From positions 62,001-126,000 of the forward strand of contig CAJXRP010000001.1 in assembly GCA_913060495.1 (NCBI GenBank): a DNA stretch of 64,000 bases. The letters run 5' to 3'. The stretch comes from an uncultured Gammaproteobacteria bacterium. GTDB lineage: Bacteria; Pseudomonadota; Gammaproteobacteria; Pseudomonadales; Pseudohongiellaceae. The position numbers and the translations under genes are program-made. Of this stretch, positions 7,524 through 16,062 are shown piece by piece. The notes under the pieces are model-generated. The model was not told where the DNA came from, did no database searches, and was given only the letters and a program-made list of their open reading frames with translations. Every line of letters starts with the position of its first letter. The stretch's first letter is position 1.

Positions 7524-7837
7524 GAATTCACAATCAAATCTAAGAGAGGTTGAAACGGCTTCTTCTCAAAGTGATCGCCTTTCTTCTTATGTATATCCAA
7601 AATATGTCATCTGCACCGCTAAAATATATCTCCTGAACCCCAACGCAGAAAAGTATGGTTCCCCCAAACCATACTTTTAACTCTCAAGCTGCAATAGCCT
7701 CTATTCATGGCAGTAGAAACGGATGTCTAGCAATCTGCCTACTAGTAATCATGATGTGCGCTCTGTCGCGATTATGTTTACTAATCCGGTACCACAAACC
7801 GGCTATAACTCAAGTAATCTAAACAAAGGAAATATGT
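7524..7837. other. Intergenic region with one strong hairpin
   Basis: I see no convincing gene; the track ORF at 7489-7680 overlaps the previous gene and looks like noise. A 12-bp perfect stem AAAAGTATGGTT/AACCATACTTTT (7649-7660 and 7667-7678) with loop CCCCCA may be a terminator usable in either direction. Nearer the next gene are CCGGT-ACCACAA-ACCGG (a small inverted repeat) and TATAAC, a possible -10. A ribosome site AAAGGAAA precedes the 7838 start. Confidence 0.5.
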
Positions 7838-8575
7838 ATGATTTCTAAAAAATTAGTAACAAAGACGTTTGCTTTAGCTTTTGCCGCCCTTACAGGTGCG
7901 GCAGTGCTGGCCAATCCGGTAGTTCAGAGAGTAGGGATTGCAGGGAGTGGCCCGGTCGGTGAGTTGGAGTCGTTTCTAGAAAGAGCTCGCAGCGTCGCAG
8001 GGGAGCTATCGCCGAATGTGACCACGTCAGCTGTGATTCTTACCAATACCTTTCATGGTCCGGTAGGCAGTAATGATGTTTCTATCGCGCTGACCTTCGA
8101 CAGCCTAGAGGATTGGGCGGAATCAACGGCAATGCAGCGTGGCAACAGCAAATGGCAACAAGTTCTGCAAACGTTTCCTGTAGATAATTTCACGGTAAAT
8201 TATCAGGGACTGAGCGAGATTGTTTGGAGCACTGATAATGCTGCGCCTGCTGAGGATGGAAATGTTTTGCTCGTTTATGGAGTATCTATAAACCAGGGCG
8301 GCCTAGCGCCGATGATGTCTTATCTGGAGCGAGTAGCTGATGCTTCTCGTGAATTAGGTGCGAATCCTACAATAAATTTATTGTCTCCTATCGTTGCCGG
8401 TCCAGGCACGGCACGAGCCAATATTATTGTACGGTTTGACAGCGCAGAAGCTTGGGCGTCTGCAGATGCAAGGCAAAATGCCAGCCAAGACTTTCAGCAA
8501 GCCTTCACGAGTTTTCCTGCGCAAAACTACACGATTAATTATAGAGGTATGTCGGTTGTCACAGCTGTCGATTAA
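7838..8575 (+). CDS. Secreted protein with two tandem copies of one domain
   Basis: A 245-residue protein of unknown function. The first 25 residues (MISKKLVTKTFALAFAALTGAAVLA) form a signal peptide with a likely cut after VLA, so it is periplasmic or released. The mature part is two copies of a roughly 95-residue unit. Copy 1 runs from ELESFLERARSVAGEL to FTVNYQGLSEIV, copy 2 from PMMSYLERVADASREL to YTINYRGMSVVT. Matching blocks are xLERxxxxxxEL, a central FDSxEDWA/FDSAEAWA, then FP..N(F/Y)T(V/I)NY(Q/R)G. The size and pattern suggest two ferredoxin-like alpha/beta halves, as in dimeric alpha-beta barrel proteins, but this is inference. A strong terminator follows. Confidence 0.75.
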   Translation: MISKKLVTKTFALAFAALTGAAVLANPVVQRVGIAGSGPVGELESFLERARSVAGELSPNVTTSAVILTNTFHGPVGSNDVSIALTFDSLEDWAESTAMQRGNSKWQQVLQTFPVDNFTVNYQGLSEIVWSTDNAAPAEDGNVLLVYGVSINQGGLAPMMSYLERVADASRELGANPTINLLSPIVAGPGTARANIIVRFDSAEAWASADARQNASQDFQQAFTSFPAQNYTINYRGMSVVTAVD

Positions 8576-8584
8576 GTTGTGAGG

Positions 8585-8624
8585 AAGAGGCGGCTAGCTA
8601 TCCTCGGGGCCGCCTCTTTTTTTT
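8585..8624. terminator. Rho-independent terminator shared by convergent genes
   Basis: AGAGGCGGC ... GCCGCCTCT, a 9-bp stem followed by eight or more T. It directly follows the secreted protein gene, and the complementary A-rich side could also stop transcripts from ppk2. Confidence 0.9.
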
Positions 8625-8666
8625 AACGTTAGTTGTTAAGCGTGGGAGTGCTTCCCATACAAAATT

Positions 8667-9629
8667 CTAATCAATACTCTCATTAGAACGGTGATACCGC
8701 TCAACCACCGCTGGGTCCGGTGATATTTTCACTCCAGCTGCTTTCTTTCCTTCGTAATCCAGTGCCGATAACAAATAGCGCATGCTCTCAACCCGAGCTC
8801 GCTTCTTATCATTTGCTTTAACAATAATCCAGGGACTACAGGCTGTGTGAGTCTTGCTAAGCATCTCTTCTTTATATTTAGTGTAGGTATCCCAGTTTTC
8901 CTGCGCTTTGTCATCTACCGGGCTAATCTTCCATTGCTTCAAGGGGTTGTGTCGACGCGACTCGAAGCGACTCTCCTGAACGTCCTTGCCAATTGAGAAC
9001 CAGAACTTAATTATCTCAATGTTGTCTTCATAAAGCATATGCTCAAATTCAGGAACTTGTTGCATGAAGGTCTTGTACTGCTTCTTGGTGCAGAAACCCA
9101 TAACCGGTTCAACTACAGCGCGGTTGTACCAACTGCGATCGAAGAAAACTATCTCTCCTGGGTTGGGAAGGTGTTCAGTATAGCGTTGGAAATACCACTG
9201 GCCCTTTTCGACGTCAGAGGGTTTGCTTAAAGCAACGACTCTTGCGCTTCTTGGGTTGAGGTGTTCGATGAAGCGACGAATAGTTCCACCCTTGCCGGCG
9301 GCGTCTCTGCCTTCCATTATGACAGCCACCCTACGCCCTTCCAATTGCACCGATCGTTGCAGGCGCACCAGTTCAATCTGCAGCTTCTCCAAATCTTCTT
9401 CGTAACGCAGCTTTTCTAGCGCCTTGCTTACATCGATATTCTTAGTTGAGAGCAGCTTAAGCAAGCCGGCTTTGCTGTTAATGTCTTTCAGCTCTTCGCC
9501 GGTTAATCCGACATTTTTGAGAACCTTGCCAACATGTTTCTCATCCTGAGTAATAGCACGAGCCTTATTTGTATTTTTGCTAGGCACAAGTGTGGGCGCG
9601 GACTCTGTGCTTACTGTGTTGCTGCTCAT
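8667..9629 (-). CDS. ppk2: Polyphosphate kinase 2 family protein
   Basis: A 320-residue PPK2 enzyme, which transfers phosphate between polyphosphate and nucleotides in the cytoplasm. The Walker A loop EGRDAAGKGG is at residues 106-115. The Walker B region VFFDRSWYNR is at about 161-170. The lid segment with ESRRHNPLKQWKISPVD and the ending DYEGKKA follow. The single-domain form with a long N-terminal extension fits the class I group, which usually makes nucleoside triphosphates, but the direction of reaction cannot be read from sequence. The track begins at a TTG (9644). I chose the ATG at 9629 because GAGGA precedes it at a good distance. The gene is monocistronic. Confidence 0.9.
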   Translation of the reverse strand: MSSNTVSTESAPTLVPSKNTNKARAITQDEKHVGKVLKNVGLTGEELKDINSKAGLLKLLSTKNIDVSKALEKLRYEEDLEKLQIELVRLQRSVQLEGRRVAVIMEGRDAAGKGGTIRRFIEHLNPRSARVVALSKPSDVEKGQWYFQRYTEHLPNPGEIVFFDRSWYNRAVVEPVMGFCTKKQYKTFMQQVPEFEHMLYEDNIEIIKFWFSIGKDVQESRFESRRHNPLKQWKISPVDDKAQENWDTYTKYKEEMLSKTHTACSPWIIVKANDKKRARVESMRYLLSALDYEGKKAAGVKISPDPAVVERYHRSNESID

Positions 9630-9967
9630 CTTTTTTTTCCTCAAGTTAATTGAACAATACTCCTTTGCTCCTCTGTGAAATTCCAGCAGAAGGATCGTGA
9701 ATTCTTGGCAAATTCAAATGGGAGTCTAGATCTGTAAGAGCACAGAATAAGAATAGCAGTAGCAGCACTCAAAAGCCCTTGCAGGACTTAGGCTAGCGTA
9801 TTACAGAATGCCTCCATGTAGTAAGAGCTTGTCCCTGCTATGTTTGCGCCATATCAAGGTAGCTGCATTTGCTAAGACCTGGACGGAAGTGCTTAACAGT
9901 AGGGCGAAACAGGATAGAACTGTTGTCTTCTAATCTTGCGGTTTCTTAATCAGCTTAGGAATCAACA

Positions 9968-10027
9968 ATGCCTAAAATCTATAAAGAGTCTTTCTATATG
10001 GATCACGAACCGAAGGAATTTTCCTAG
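9968..10027 (+). CDS. Possible 19-residue small ORF
   Basis: ATG to TAG encoding MPKIYKESFYMDHEPKEFS, with AGGA about 8 bases before the start. The ribosome site and isolated location make it worth noting, but an ORF this short is expected by chance. No family is known to me. Confidence 0.2.
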   Translation: MPKIYKESFYMDHEPKEFS

Positions 10028-10332
10028 AGACTGCAGATTCATTGGATTTCTGATTCTAGTATTATTCCTTAAGCTGGGATTTATCGATTAGTTGGTTGTT
10101 TTATGAGCATTGTTACTTCCCGCGCTCGAATTTTAGAAACTTTTACCAATCTACCCGATAAGTTTACCCTTCTTCTTTTCCCGTCCTTTGTTTGGGAAAA
10201 AATTCCTTCATTTCTCTTATGGAATTAGCCCCCAAATGGCTGTTTCAAAAGTGAAATCAGTCGGTTTTTTGCACTTATCAGTATGCTGATAATTCAAAAT
10301 GCAGTTAATTTTCTCTAGATAAATCAAGCTAT

Positions 10333-10361
10333 TGACCCCTCGGTATTTTTGGGTCGAGAAT
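10333..10361 (+). promoter_or_regulatory. Probable sigma-70 promoter of the 125-aa gene
   Basis: TTGACC, 17 bases, GAGAAT: five of six and four of six matches to consensus. The spacer contains a GACCC/GGGTC inverted repeat overlapping the -35. The coding start follows about 120 bases later. Confidence 0.4.
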
Positions 10362-10482
10362 CGTTCATCCACTTATTTCAGGGTGTTCAGGAATTGGATA
10401 ACGACACAGTCAATTCACAGTACATTTTGCAATAATTGGGTAAGTAGAGCCTGGTACATCTAAGAAGCATAAGGAAAGTGTC

Positions 10483-10860
10483 ATGAGTAACGTGATCAAT
10501 ATGAGCGATTACCGAAAGAAATTGGCTACTGAATCGAGCGAAGCAATGCGCGATGGACTTATCCCTATTGAATTTGCGATAGGTGTGAATGATCGAGCTG
10601 TATGCTTGGACAAAATTACTAAGTACGGTGTGAGCTCTGTTCACGTGCGTATGGTGAACGACGAGCCGGGTGCGCTGCTCTATCTTATCGGGGTAGGCGA
10701 GGCGATCTGGTTAAACAAGAAGATCCTGGAAAAGGAAGATATCTCTGAAGAAGAGATTGAGCGTCGTATCGACCTGATTCAGATGATGGAAAACATGAAT
10801 TTTGTAGGCATGGATGACTTGTGGGAGTCGTTCAGCAGCCAGAACAGCAGTCTGGTCTAA
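10483..10860 (+). CDS. Unknown small acidic protein
   Basis: A 125-residue cytoplasmic protein (MSNVINMSDYRKKLATESSEAM...), with no signal peptide or membrane segment. I do not recognise the family. A middle part with predicted strands (PIEFAIGVNDRAVCLDKI, GALLYLIGVGEAIWL) is followed by an acidic helix (EKEDISEEEIERRIDLIQMME). The ribosome site AAGGAAAG precedes the ATG. Its stop codon overlaps the stop of the convergent ygfZ by 4 bases with no terminator between. A regulator-like or adaptor role is possible but unsupported. Confidence 0.75.
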   Translation: MSNVINMSDYRKKLATESSEAMRDGLIPIEFAIGVNDRAVCLDKITKYGVSSVHVRMVNDEPGALLYLIGVGEAIWLNKKILEKEDISEEEIERRIDLIQMMENMNFVGMDDLWESFSSQNSSLV

Positions 10861-11813
10861 TCGAACTGCTTCGCGGCATAAGGCAGACTCTGGATGCGAA
10901 CTGCAGAGTCTGGCTGATCAGATAGTCGATACTCTTGCCCAGATTCTGCAGATTCACTGGCTAATACAGCCAACAGCAGAGCAGGCGTTTCGTCATTACT
11001 GTATGCGAGAATTCCACTTCCGCTAGACTCTATTGAATCAACACTACCTTGCTCAACCACGCGGCTATTTTCGGTAATCCTATGGCTTGAGTTAGCTAGG
11101 AAAAGGCGTTTCTTGGCAGTGCCGCGGTAGAACATACGCGCGACAATTTCTTGCCCCGTATAGCATCCCTTCTTGAAATCAATCAGCCCCGATATATCGT
11201 AGTTTAGCAATTGTGGAGTGTATTCTTCGCTCAGCTGTGGCGTTACGTGGATGATGCCAGCCTCTATTTCCACTCTTGACCACGCTCGCAGATCGTTGCT
11301 GACAGAAAGATCTGGGCTGGCAAGGAGCGCTGACTTCGCTGTTGATTCATGGAACCATATCTCGGCGCGCTTCGCAGAGCCGGGAAGCCGAATCACTGAG
11401 CAGTCAGTGCCTTGGCAGACCTCATCGGGAGCGTCCGGCAGTTTTAACTGCAAGAGGCTTACTGCGCTATCGACACTGTCCTCCATGCAGCCAAGTACGG
11501 TCGGTTTCGAGCTAGAATCACTGTTCAGTTGCTCGAGTTCGACCTTTGAAAAGACTGCATATTTACTGAGGGTTGCATGTATTTTTCCGGCCATGCCTGC
11601 GGCACACTGCAGGATAATCTCTTCATTTCGCTCAAGGAGTCGAAAATCGGCGATAACACGGCCCTTGAGATTGCACAGAGCTCCACTCAGACTGCGCTTA
11701 GCAGAGAGTAGGTCTGTGTTGCAGCTGAGTTGGCCCTGCAAGAAACTTTTACTGTCCGCGCCGCTAATGCGGATGAATTCGTAGGTCTCTAAAGGGTAAA
11801 TACTGTTTTGCAT
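10857..11813 (-). CDS. ygfZ: tRNA-modifying/folate-binding protein YgfZ
   Basis: A GcvT-like protein of 318 residues from the start chosen here. YgfZ binds folate and supports assembly or repair of certain Fe-S enzymes such as MiaB. The diagnostic motif KKGCYTGQEIVAR, with the conserved cysteine, is near residue 220. The early segment ISGADSKSFLQGQLSCNTDLL matches the family start. The track start (11882) adds 23 residues. I prefer the internal ATG at 11813 (MQNSIYPLETYEF), which begins just before the conserved fold, but no candidate has a strong ribosome site. It is divergent from sdhE, the usual gammaproteobacterial arrangement. Confidence 0.88.
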   Translation of the reverse strand: MQNSIYPLETYEFIRISGADSKSFLQGQLSCNTDLLSAKRSLSGALCNLKGRVIADFRLLERNEEIILQCAAGMAGKIHATLSKYAVFSKVELEQLNSDSSSKPTVLGCMEDSVDSAVSLLQLKLPDAPDEVCQGTDCSVIRLPGSAKRAEIWFHESTAKSALLASPDLSVSNDLRAWSRVEIEAGIIHVTPQLSEEYTPQLLNYDISGLIDFKKGCYTGQEIVARMFYRGTAKKRLFLANSSHRITENSRVVEQGSVDSIESSGSGILAYSNDETPALLLAVLASESAESGQEYRLSDQPDSAVRIQSLPYAAKQFD

Positions 11814-11934
11814 AATCGAGGATGATACAGGGTTGCAGGGTTTCATAAAGCGGATGTCGCAAGTGTGCGCAAATTTCCGCATAATTCATATTCGCCGAAT
11901 GTCTCGGCGGCTTACACAATTAGATGGCGACTAA

Positions 11935-12189
11935 ATGCAGGAATTCAATAAACAGAAGATATTTTGGCATAGTCGTCGTGGCATGCTCGAGTTAGATCTA
12001 CTCCTTGTTCCCTTCGCGACCGAGGTCTTCGAGTCGCTTTCCCGCCCAGATCAAGTGTTATACAGCGACCTGTTAAAAGAGGAAGATCAGGACTTGTTTA
12101 CTTGGTTGATGCAACGCAGTGCGCCTAACGATCCGCGCTTTGAGCCTATTATTCGTCAAATATTGGCACATAACAGCGGCTCGGACTAG
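11935..12189 (+). CDS. sdhE: FAD assembly factor SdhE
   Basis: An 84-residue protein matching SdhE (YgfY) in length and in the motif RRGMLELDLLL, whose RGxxE core is required for covalent FAD attachment to SdhA and FrdA. The second block, DQDLFTWLMQRSAPNDPRFEPIIRQI, is also typical. It works in the cytoplasm in the maturation of succinate dehydrogenase. It sits between ygfZ (divergent) and a ygfX-like gene (same strand, 98 bp on), the same trio seen in enterobacteria. The first codons (MQEFNKQKIFWHSRRG) give a normal N-terminus. Confidence 0.93.
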   Translation: MQEFNKQKIFWHSRRGMLELDLLLVPFATEVFESLSRPDQVLYSDLLKEEDQDLFTWLMQRSAPNDPRFEPIIRQILAHNSGSD

Positions 12190-12287
12190 GCTTAGGCAAG
12201 TTCATTGCTAAGAGGCTGACGGCTGGTCTGCTCCGCATAGAGGGTGTGCCTAGGCGGCTCTCACTAACTGCTCCTATCTAAATACCT

Positions 12288-12749
12288 ATGGTGAAATGTA
12301 GTCTGCTCTGGTCTCGCTGGGAGTTTTGTTTTGTGACTTCCTGTCATCTTGCTGCGGCGTTCTCTGCCTTGCTTGCCGATCTGTGGCTGACACTTGGAAT
12401 CATAGCAGCCGGTGGGGTGAGTATGAGTTATTTACTATATCTGCAGGATCGATTTAACACCTTCTATGAAAAGAGACTGGGCGTCTGGCGGCGTACGAAC
12501 ACTGAACTAGTTATTGGAGAGCAGTCCGCGAGTTTGAGTTATCTCGGCAAAGTCAGACAGATGCAACTGCCGAACGTCAGCTATTCTAGTGAGTTTCTGC
12601 TGGTGCTAAGTTTTTTTCCTGAGGCTGAGGTTGAGAAGGGGGCAGGGAGAGCAGTTAATCTGGTGTTGTGGCCCGATAGCCTAGCCCGCAGAGAGAATAG
12701 ACGCCTGCGACGCTATCTGCGCTTCGATCTGCCCTGCAAGCTCGGTTAG
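12288..12749 (+). CDS. YgfX/CptA-like inner-membrane protein
   Basis: A 153-residue protein with two N-terminal membrane segments (about residues 15-35 and 37-52) and a soluble C-terminal domain ending VLWPDSLARRENRRLRRYLRFDLP. This resembles the W-x-DS...R-LR-L ending of the YgfX family. In E. coli ygfX lies directly after sdhE, as here. YgfX was described as a toxin (CptA) acting on cytoskeletal proteins, but the role of the wider family is uncertain. The assignment rests on synteny, size and topology; sequence similarity is weak. The gene ends 14 bp from the convergent nadB. Confidence 0.65.
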   Translation: MVKCSLLWSRWEFCFVTSCHLAAAFSALLADLWLTLGIIAAGGVSMSYLLYLQDRFNTFYEKRLGVWRRTNTELVIGEQSASLSYLGKVRQMQLPNVSYSSEFLLVLSFFPEAEVEKGAGRAVNLVLWPDSLARRENRRLRRYLRFDLPCKLG

Positions 12750-12763
12750 TGCGTGGTAGGAAA

Positions 12764-14419
12764 TTAAGTAGATGCTTCGCCGGCAGCGGAAGGAGTGAGG
12801 ATAGTGTCAGTAGGGTTTTCCGCGAGCTCAGGATAATCTAGCGTGAAATGCAGCCCTCGACTTTCCTTGCGTGCAATGGCGCAGGCGATAATCAGTTCCG
12901 ACACGAGCGCGAGATTGCGCAATTCCAGCATATCTTTAGTAACGCGGTGTTTAGTGTAGTAATTCTGGACTTCTTCTCGCAGGATATTAATGCGCCGTTC
13001 TGCTCGCTGCAGGCGCTCATCATTTCTTACGATCCCAACAAAATCCCACATGCAGCGCCGCAGCTCATCCCAGTTGTGGGAGACAAGCACCTCGTCATCG
13101 GATTTCCTCACTCGGCTCTCGTCCCAGGCATCGATATCAATGCTATGGGTAGTAGAGGCGATTTTACTCTGGATGTCTTTCGCCGCTCCGAATGCCACTA
13201 CGAAGCACTCTAGCAATGAATTACTCGCCATGCGATTGGCGCCGTGTAGGCCGGTAAAGCTGGTCTCACCGATGGCGTAGAGATTGTCGATGTCAGTTTT
13301 GCCATCCTTGTTTACCATGATGCCGCCGCAGGTGTAATGCGCGGCAGGTACGACGGGGATTCGATCGGTAGTTATATCGATGCCAAACTCTAGGCAGCGA
13401 GAATAGATAGTAGGGAAGTGCTCGGCCAGGAATTCCGCTGGCTTGTGGGAGATGTTCAGATAAACACAGTCGCAGCCTAGTCGCTTCATCTCGTGGTCGA
13501 TTGCCCTGGCAACGATATCCCGCGGAGCTAGTTCTTCGCGGCTATCAAAGTTCGGCATGAACCTGCTGCCATCGGGTAGCTCCAGGGTGGCGCCTTCACC
13601 ACGCAGGGCTTCGGTAATCAGGAAGGATTTGGCATGGGGATGAAATAAGCAGGTTGGATGGAATTGGTTGAATTCCATGTTGGCAACGCGACATCCTGCG
13701 CGCCAGGCCATGGCAATACCGTCGCCGCTGGCTCCATCGGGGTTCGTAGTGTACAGATAAGCCTTACTGGCTCCACCGGTTGCCAGAGCGACAAACTTGC
13801 TCTTGATGAGGTCTACGCTGCCAGACTCGAGATTTAGCACGTAAGCACCTACGCAGACGCTCCCAGAGCCATCTTCTAGGCTCTGTGTCACTAAGTCTAC
13901 AGCGGTACAATCCGCTAGCAGTTCGATGTTTGGGTGGGCCTGGGCGCGCATTTGCAGGGTCTCGAATACCGCCTTACCGGTAGCATCCGTTGCATGGATT
14001 ATGCGCCGTTGGCTGTGCCCGCCTTCTTGAGTCAGATGCAAGGAACTTAGCTCTCCCGAGAGGGATTTGTCGCTATTGTCCAAGTTCTTCTTTGTGGTGA
14101 AGGGGACACCTTGCTCCACTAGCCACTTCACCGATTCGGCGCTCTCGGCGACAATATGCTCAACTATATCTTCATGGCACAGACCTACACCGGCGGAAAG
14201 TGTGTCTGTAACATGGGATTCGATGCTGTCTGATTCATCCAGCACGGCGGCAATGCCGCCCTGAGCATAAAATGTGGCTCCCTGATTGAGATCGCCCTTG
14301 CTAAGCACGGCCACGCGGGCAAAATCTGCCGATTTCAGGGCTAGCGTGAGGCCGGCAGCGCCACTGCCAATGACCAAGATGTCGAATTGTAGCTGATGTT
14401 GGCTTGTAGAAGACTTCAT
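12764..14419 (-). CDS. nadB: L-aspartate oxidase
   Basis: A 551-residue flavoprotein that oxidises L-aspartate to iminoaspartate, the first step of NAD synthesis, which NadA completes to quinolinate. The FAD-binding [11 protein letters not shown] loop is at residues 17-27. The family motifs [42 protein letters not shown] and HYTCGGI follow, the last with an active-site His. The C-terminal helical domain ([14 protein letters not shown]) is complete. nadA and nadC are not in the window. In gammaproteobacteria nadB is often divergent from rpoE, as here. A 19-bp palindrome lies 11 bases upstream and may be an operator. Confidence 0.96.
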   Translation of the reverse strand: MKSSTSQHQLQFDILVIGSGAAGLTLALKSADFARVAVLSKGDLNQGATFYAQGGIAAVLDESDSIESHVTDTLSAGVGLCHEDIVEHIVAESAESVKWLVEQGVPFTTKKNLDNSDKSLSGELSSLHLTQEGGHSQRRIIHATDATGKAVFETLQMRAQAHPNIELLADCTAVDLVTQSLEDGSGSVCVGAYVLNLESGSVDLIKSKFVALATGGASKAYLYTTNPDGASGDGIAMAWRAGCRVANMEFNQFHPTCLFHPHAKSFLITEALRGEGATLELPDGSRFMPNFDSREELAPRDIVARAIDHEMKRLGCDCVYLNISHKPAEFLAEHFPTIYSRCLEFGIDITTDRIPVVPAAHYTCGGIMVNKDGKTDIDNLYAIGETSFTGLHGANRMASNSLLECFVVAFGAAKDIQSKIASTTHSIDIDAWDESRVRKSDDEVLVSHNWDELRRCMWDFVGIVRNDERLQRAERRINILREEVQNYYTKHRVTKDMLELRNLALVSELIIACAIARKESRGLHFTLDYPELAENPTDTILTPSAAGEAST

Positions 14420-14429
14420 AAGAGTTCTT

Positions 14430-14448
14430 CAACTAATTGAATTAGTTG
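14430..14448. promoter_or_regulatory. Perfect palindrome upstream of nadB, possible operator
   Basis: CAACTAATT-G-AATTAGTTG, with 9-bp arms around one central base. It lies 11 bases before the nadB start codon, where a bound repressor would block transcription elongation or initiation. Which regulator reads it is unknown. Confidence 0.5.
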
Positions 14449-14629
14449 GATTTTGTTTCTATTTGTGAGTTGAAAAAAGCTAAGCCTGTTGAGCTTATTA
14501 CCGGCAAGGTGAAGCACTTGCCTGCGTGCGAGCGAGGATTCTTGCACAGTTGCACCGAAGATCTCTAGCCTAATAATGTTTGGGACTCATCTCGATTGCA
14601 TAAAAATGCCATAATTTGCCTCAATACGA

Positions 14630-14656
14630 GAACTTTTGCAGAAACACGTTGTCTAT
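14630..14656 (+). promoter_or_regulatory. Sigma-E-type promoter of rpoE (autoregulatory)
   Basis: GAACTT (-35) and GTCTAT (-10 region) separated by 15 bases match the sigma-E consensus (GAACTT, then 15-16 bases, then a TCTGA-like box). It lies about 70 bases before the rpoE start. RpoE commonly drives its own operon in gammaproteobacteria, so autoregulation is inferred. Confidence 0.65.
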
Positions 14657-14726
14657 CGATGTGAATGAAAGCATTTGTTCCCTGTAGTGTCGTATTAGAA
14701 CCCCAGCAATAACGGAGTTGGAACAG

Positions 14727-15299
14727 ATGTCAGAGGATACGGATCAACAATTAGTTGACCGGGTTTTAAGCGGCAATAAAAACGCATTTAACCTCTTGGT
14801 TTTGCGTTACCAGCACAGAGTATCGGCCTTAGTAAGGCGTTTCATCCACGATCCACATGAAGCTGAAGATGTTTGCCAGGAAGCCTTTATTAAAGCGTAT
14901 AGAGCTTTGCCTTTATTTCGTGGCGATAGTGCTTTTTACACGTGGTTGTACCGCATAGCGGTCAATACAGCGAAGAATTATCTGGTCTCAAGGAATCGAA
15001 GACCACCTGCTAGCGATGTAGAAGTAGAGGACGCGGAGCAGAGTGAAATAGGCAGCGTACTGCGGGAGATTGAAAACCCCGAGAGTAAGCTGGCCACCGC
15101 CAAACTAAAATTGGCGATTGAACAGGCGATAGAAGATTTACCGGAAGATCTGCGCACCGCGTTTACGCTTCGCGAGTTTTCAGGGCTGAGCTATGAGGAC
15201 ATTACCGAAGTCATGGACTGTCCAGTAGGTACAGTACGATCGCGGATATTTAGAGCCAGAGAAGCAATTGACAAGAAGATTAAGAATTTACTCGAATAA
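14727..15299 (+). CDS. rpoE: RNA polymerase sigma factor RpoE/AlgU
   Basis: A 190-residue group 4 (ECF) sigma factor controlling the envelope stress response. Region 2 contains FIHDPHEAEDVCQEAFIKAYRAL and FYTWLYRIAVNTAKNYL (-10 recognition). Region 4 contains LREFSGLSYEDITEVMDCPVGTVRSRIFRARE, the -35 reading helix-turn-helix. Length matches E. coli RpoE (191). The track starts at a TTG (14718). The ATG at 14727 has GGAG 9 bases before it and gives the standard MSEDTDQQLVDRVLSG start. It heads rpoE-rseA-mucD, with a sigma-E promoter upstream. Confidence 0.96.
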   Translation: MSEDTDQQLVDRVLSGNKNAFNLLVLRYQHRVSALVRRFIHDPHEAEDVCQEAFIKAYRALPLFRGDSAFYTWLYRIAVNTAKNYLVSRNRRPPASDVEVEDAEQSEIGSVLREIENPESKLATAKLKLAIEQAIEDLPEDLRTAFTLREFSGLSYEDITEVMDCPVGTVRSRIFRAREAIDKKIKNLLE

Positions 15300-15314
15300 T
15301 CACAGGGGTGCTCA

Positions 15315-15908
15315 ATGAGCCAGAACGACTCAGAGAATATAAGCGAAACAATATCTGCATTACTCGATAACGAGGCAGATGACTTAGAATTGCGCCGCTT
15401 TCTAAAATCCTGTGAGCAGGATCCAACTTTGCTGGAGACTTGGGAGCGATATAGTCTAGTTCAGTCAGCCCTGCACGAATCAGTGAGGCCCGTGAAAGTG
15501 AGCCTTAGTCAGCGCATAGCAACACAAATTGAGCAAGAGGCGCCATTGTCGGCAACAGCAACGGCAGCAACACCGGTCCAATCTACCTGGAAGGAAAGTT
15601 TTACCAAGATGGCAATCGCCGCTTCTGTCGCTGCGGTATTCCTCGTTACTGTACAGGTCAATTTAGATAGTGGCTCTGCAACCTCTGCTGTTCCTGCGAT
15701 CGCCGAGCAATCTGCAGCTAACACCGAATCGCTGGCAGCAACTACGCTGTTAGCCGAATCGAGCAGCGATGCAGCTATGGTAAATGGCGGAATGCTAACG
15801 GAATACATCGAGAGCCTGACTCTTGACGATGACGAACCGCTGCGTATCGAGCATATCCAAGATTCACCACTGTATCGTCTGGTCAACGAGCTGCAGGAAA
15901 GGCCTTAA
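15315..15908 (+). CDS. rseA: Sigma-E anti-sigma factor RseA/MucA
   Basis: A 197-residue inner-membrane protein that holds RpoE inactive. Residues 1-75 form the cytoplasmic anti-sigma domain (ISALLDNEADDLELRRFLKSCEQDP, then WERYSLVQSALHE). One membrane helix is at about residues 100-117 (MAIAASVAAVFLVTVQVNL). The periplasmic tail is short, low-complexity and rich in Ala and Ser, ending in a conserved-looking acidic and aromatic stretch. Envelope stress should trigger cleavage by a DegS/AlgW-type protease, then by RseP, which is encoded at 44997. The gene follows rpoE by 15 bp. No RseB, which normally shields this tail, is encoded next to it. Confidence 0.93.
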   Translation: MSQNDSENISETISALLDNEADDLELRRFLKSCEQDPTLLETWERYSLVQSALHESVRPVKVSLSQRIATQIEQEAPLSATATAATPVQSTWKESFTKMAIAASVAAVFLVTVQVNLDSGSATSAVPAIAEQSAANTESLAATTLLAESSSDAAMVNGGMLTEYIESLTLDDDEPLRIEHIQDSPLYRLVNELQERP

Positions 15909-16062
15909 AGCAACCCTCGAATACCTCTTAGGCCCAGTCCGTCCGGCTTGCGCGCTCCCCTTACCCTTGTGCTAAAGTAGTGCCTCGATTCAGGTTCGCC
16001 CTTGGCTGAGTTCAGTTTGCGGTGCCAGCCTGTGCAGTATTTCATAGACTCGGAAACCCTTT

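Larger units (their letters stand above)
9630..10482. other. Long gene-poor intergenic region (about 850 bp)
   Basis: No ORF of 60 codons or more belongs here. It is AT-rich, with one 19-codon ORF with a ribosome site (9968-10027), a small hairpin TTATCAG-TATG-CTGATAA (10275-10292), and a likely promoter near 10333. Two pyrimidine-rich tracts lie around 10170-10220. It could hide a small RNA or a decayed gene, but I cannot show either. Confidence 0.5.

Noticed and set aside
7489-7680. 63-aa ORF after the unknown membrane protein
   Set aside because: Overlaps the preceding gene, lacks a ribosome site and runs through the hairpin at 7649-7678.
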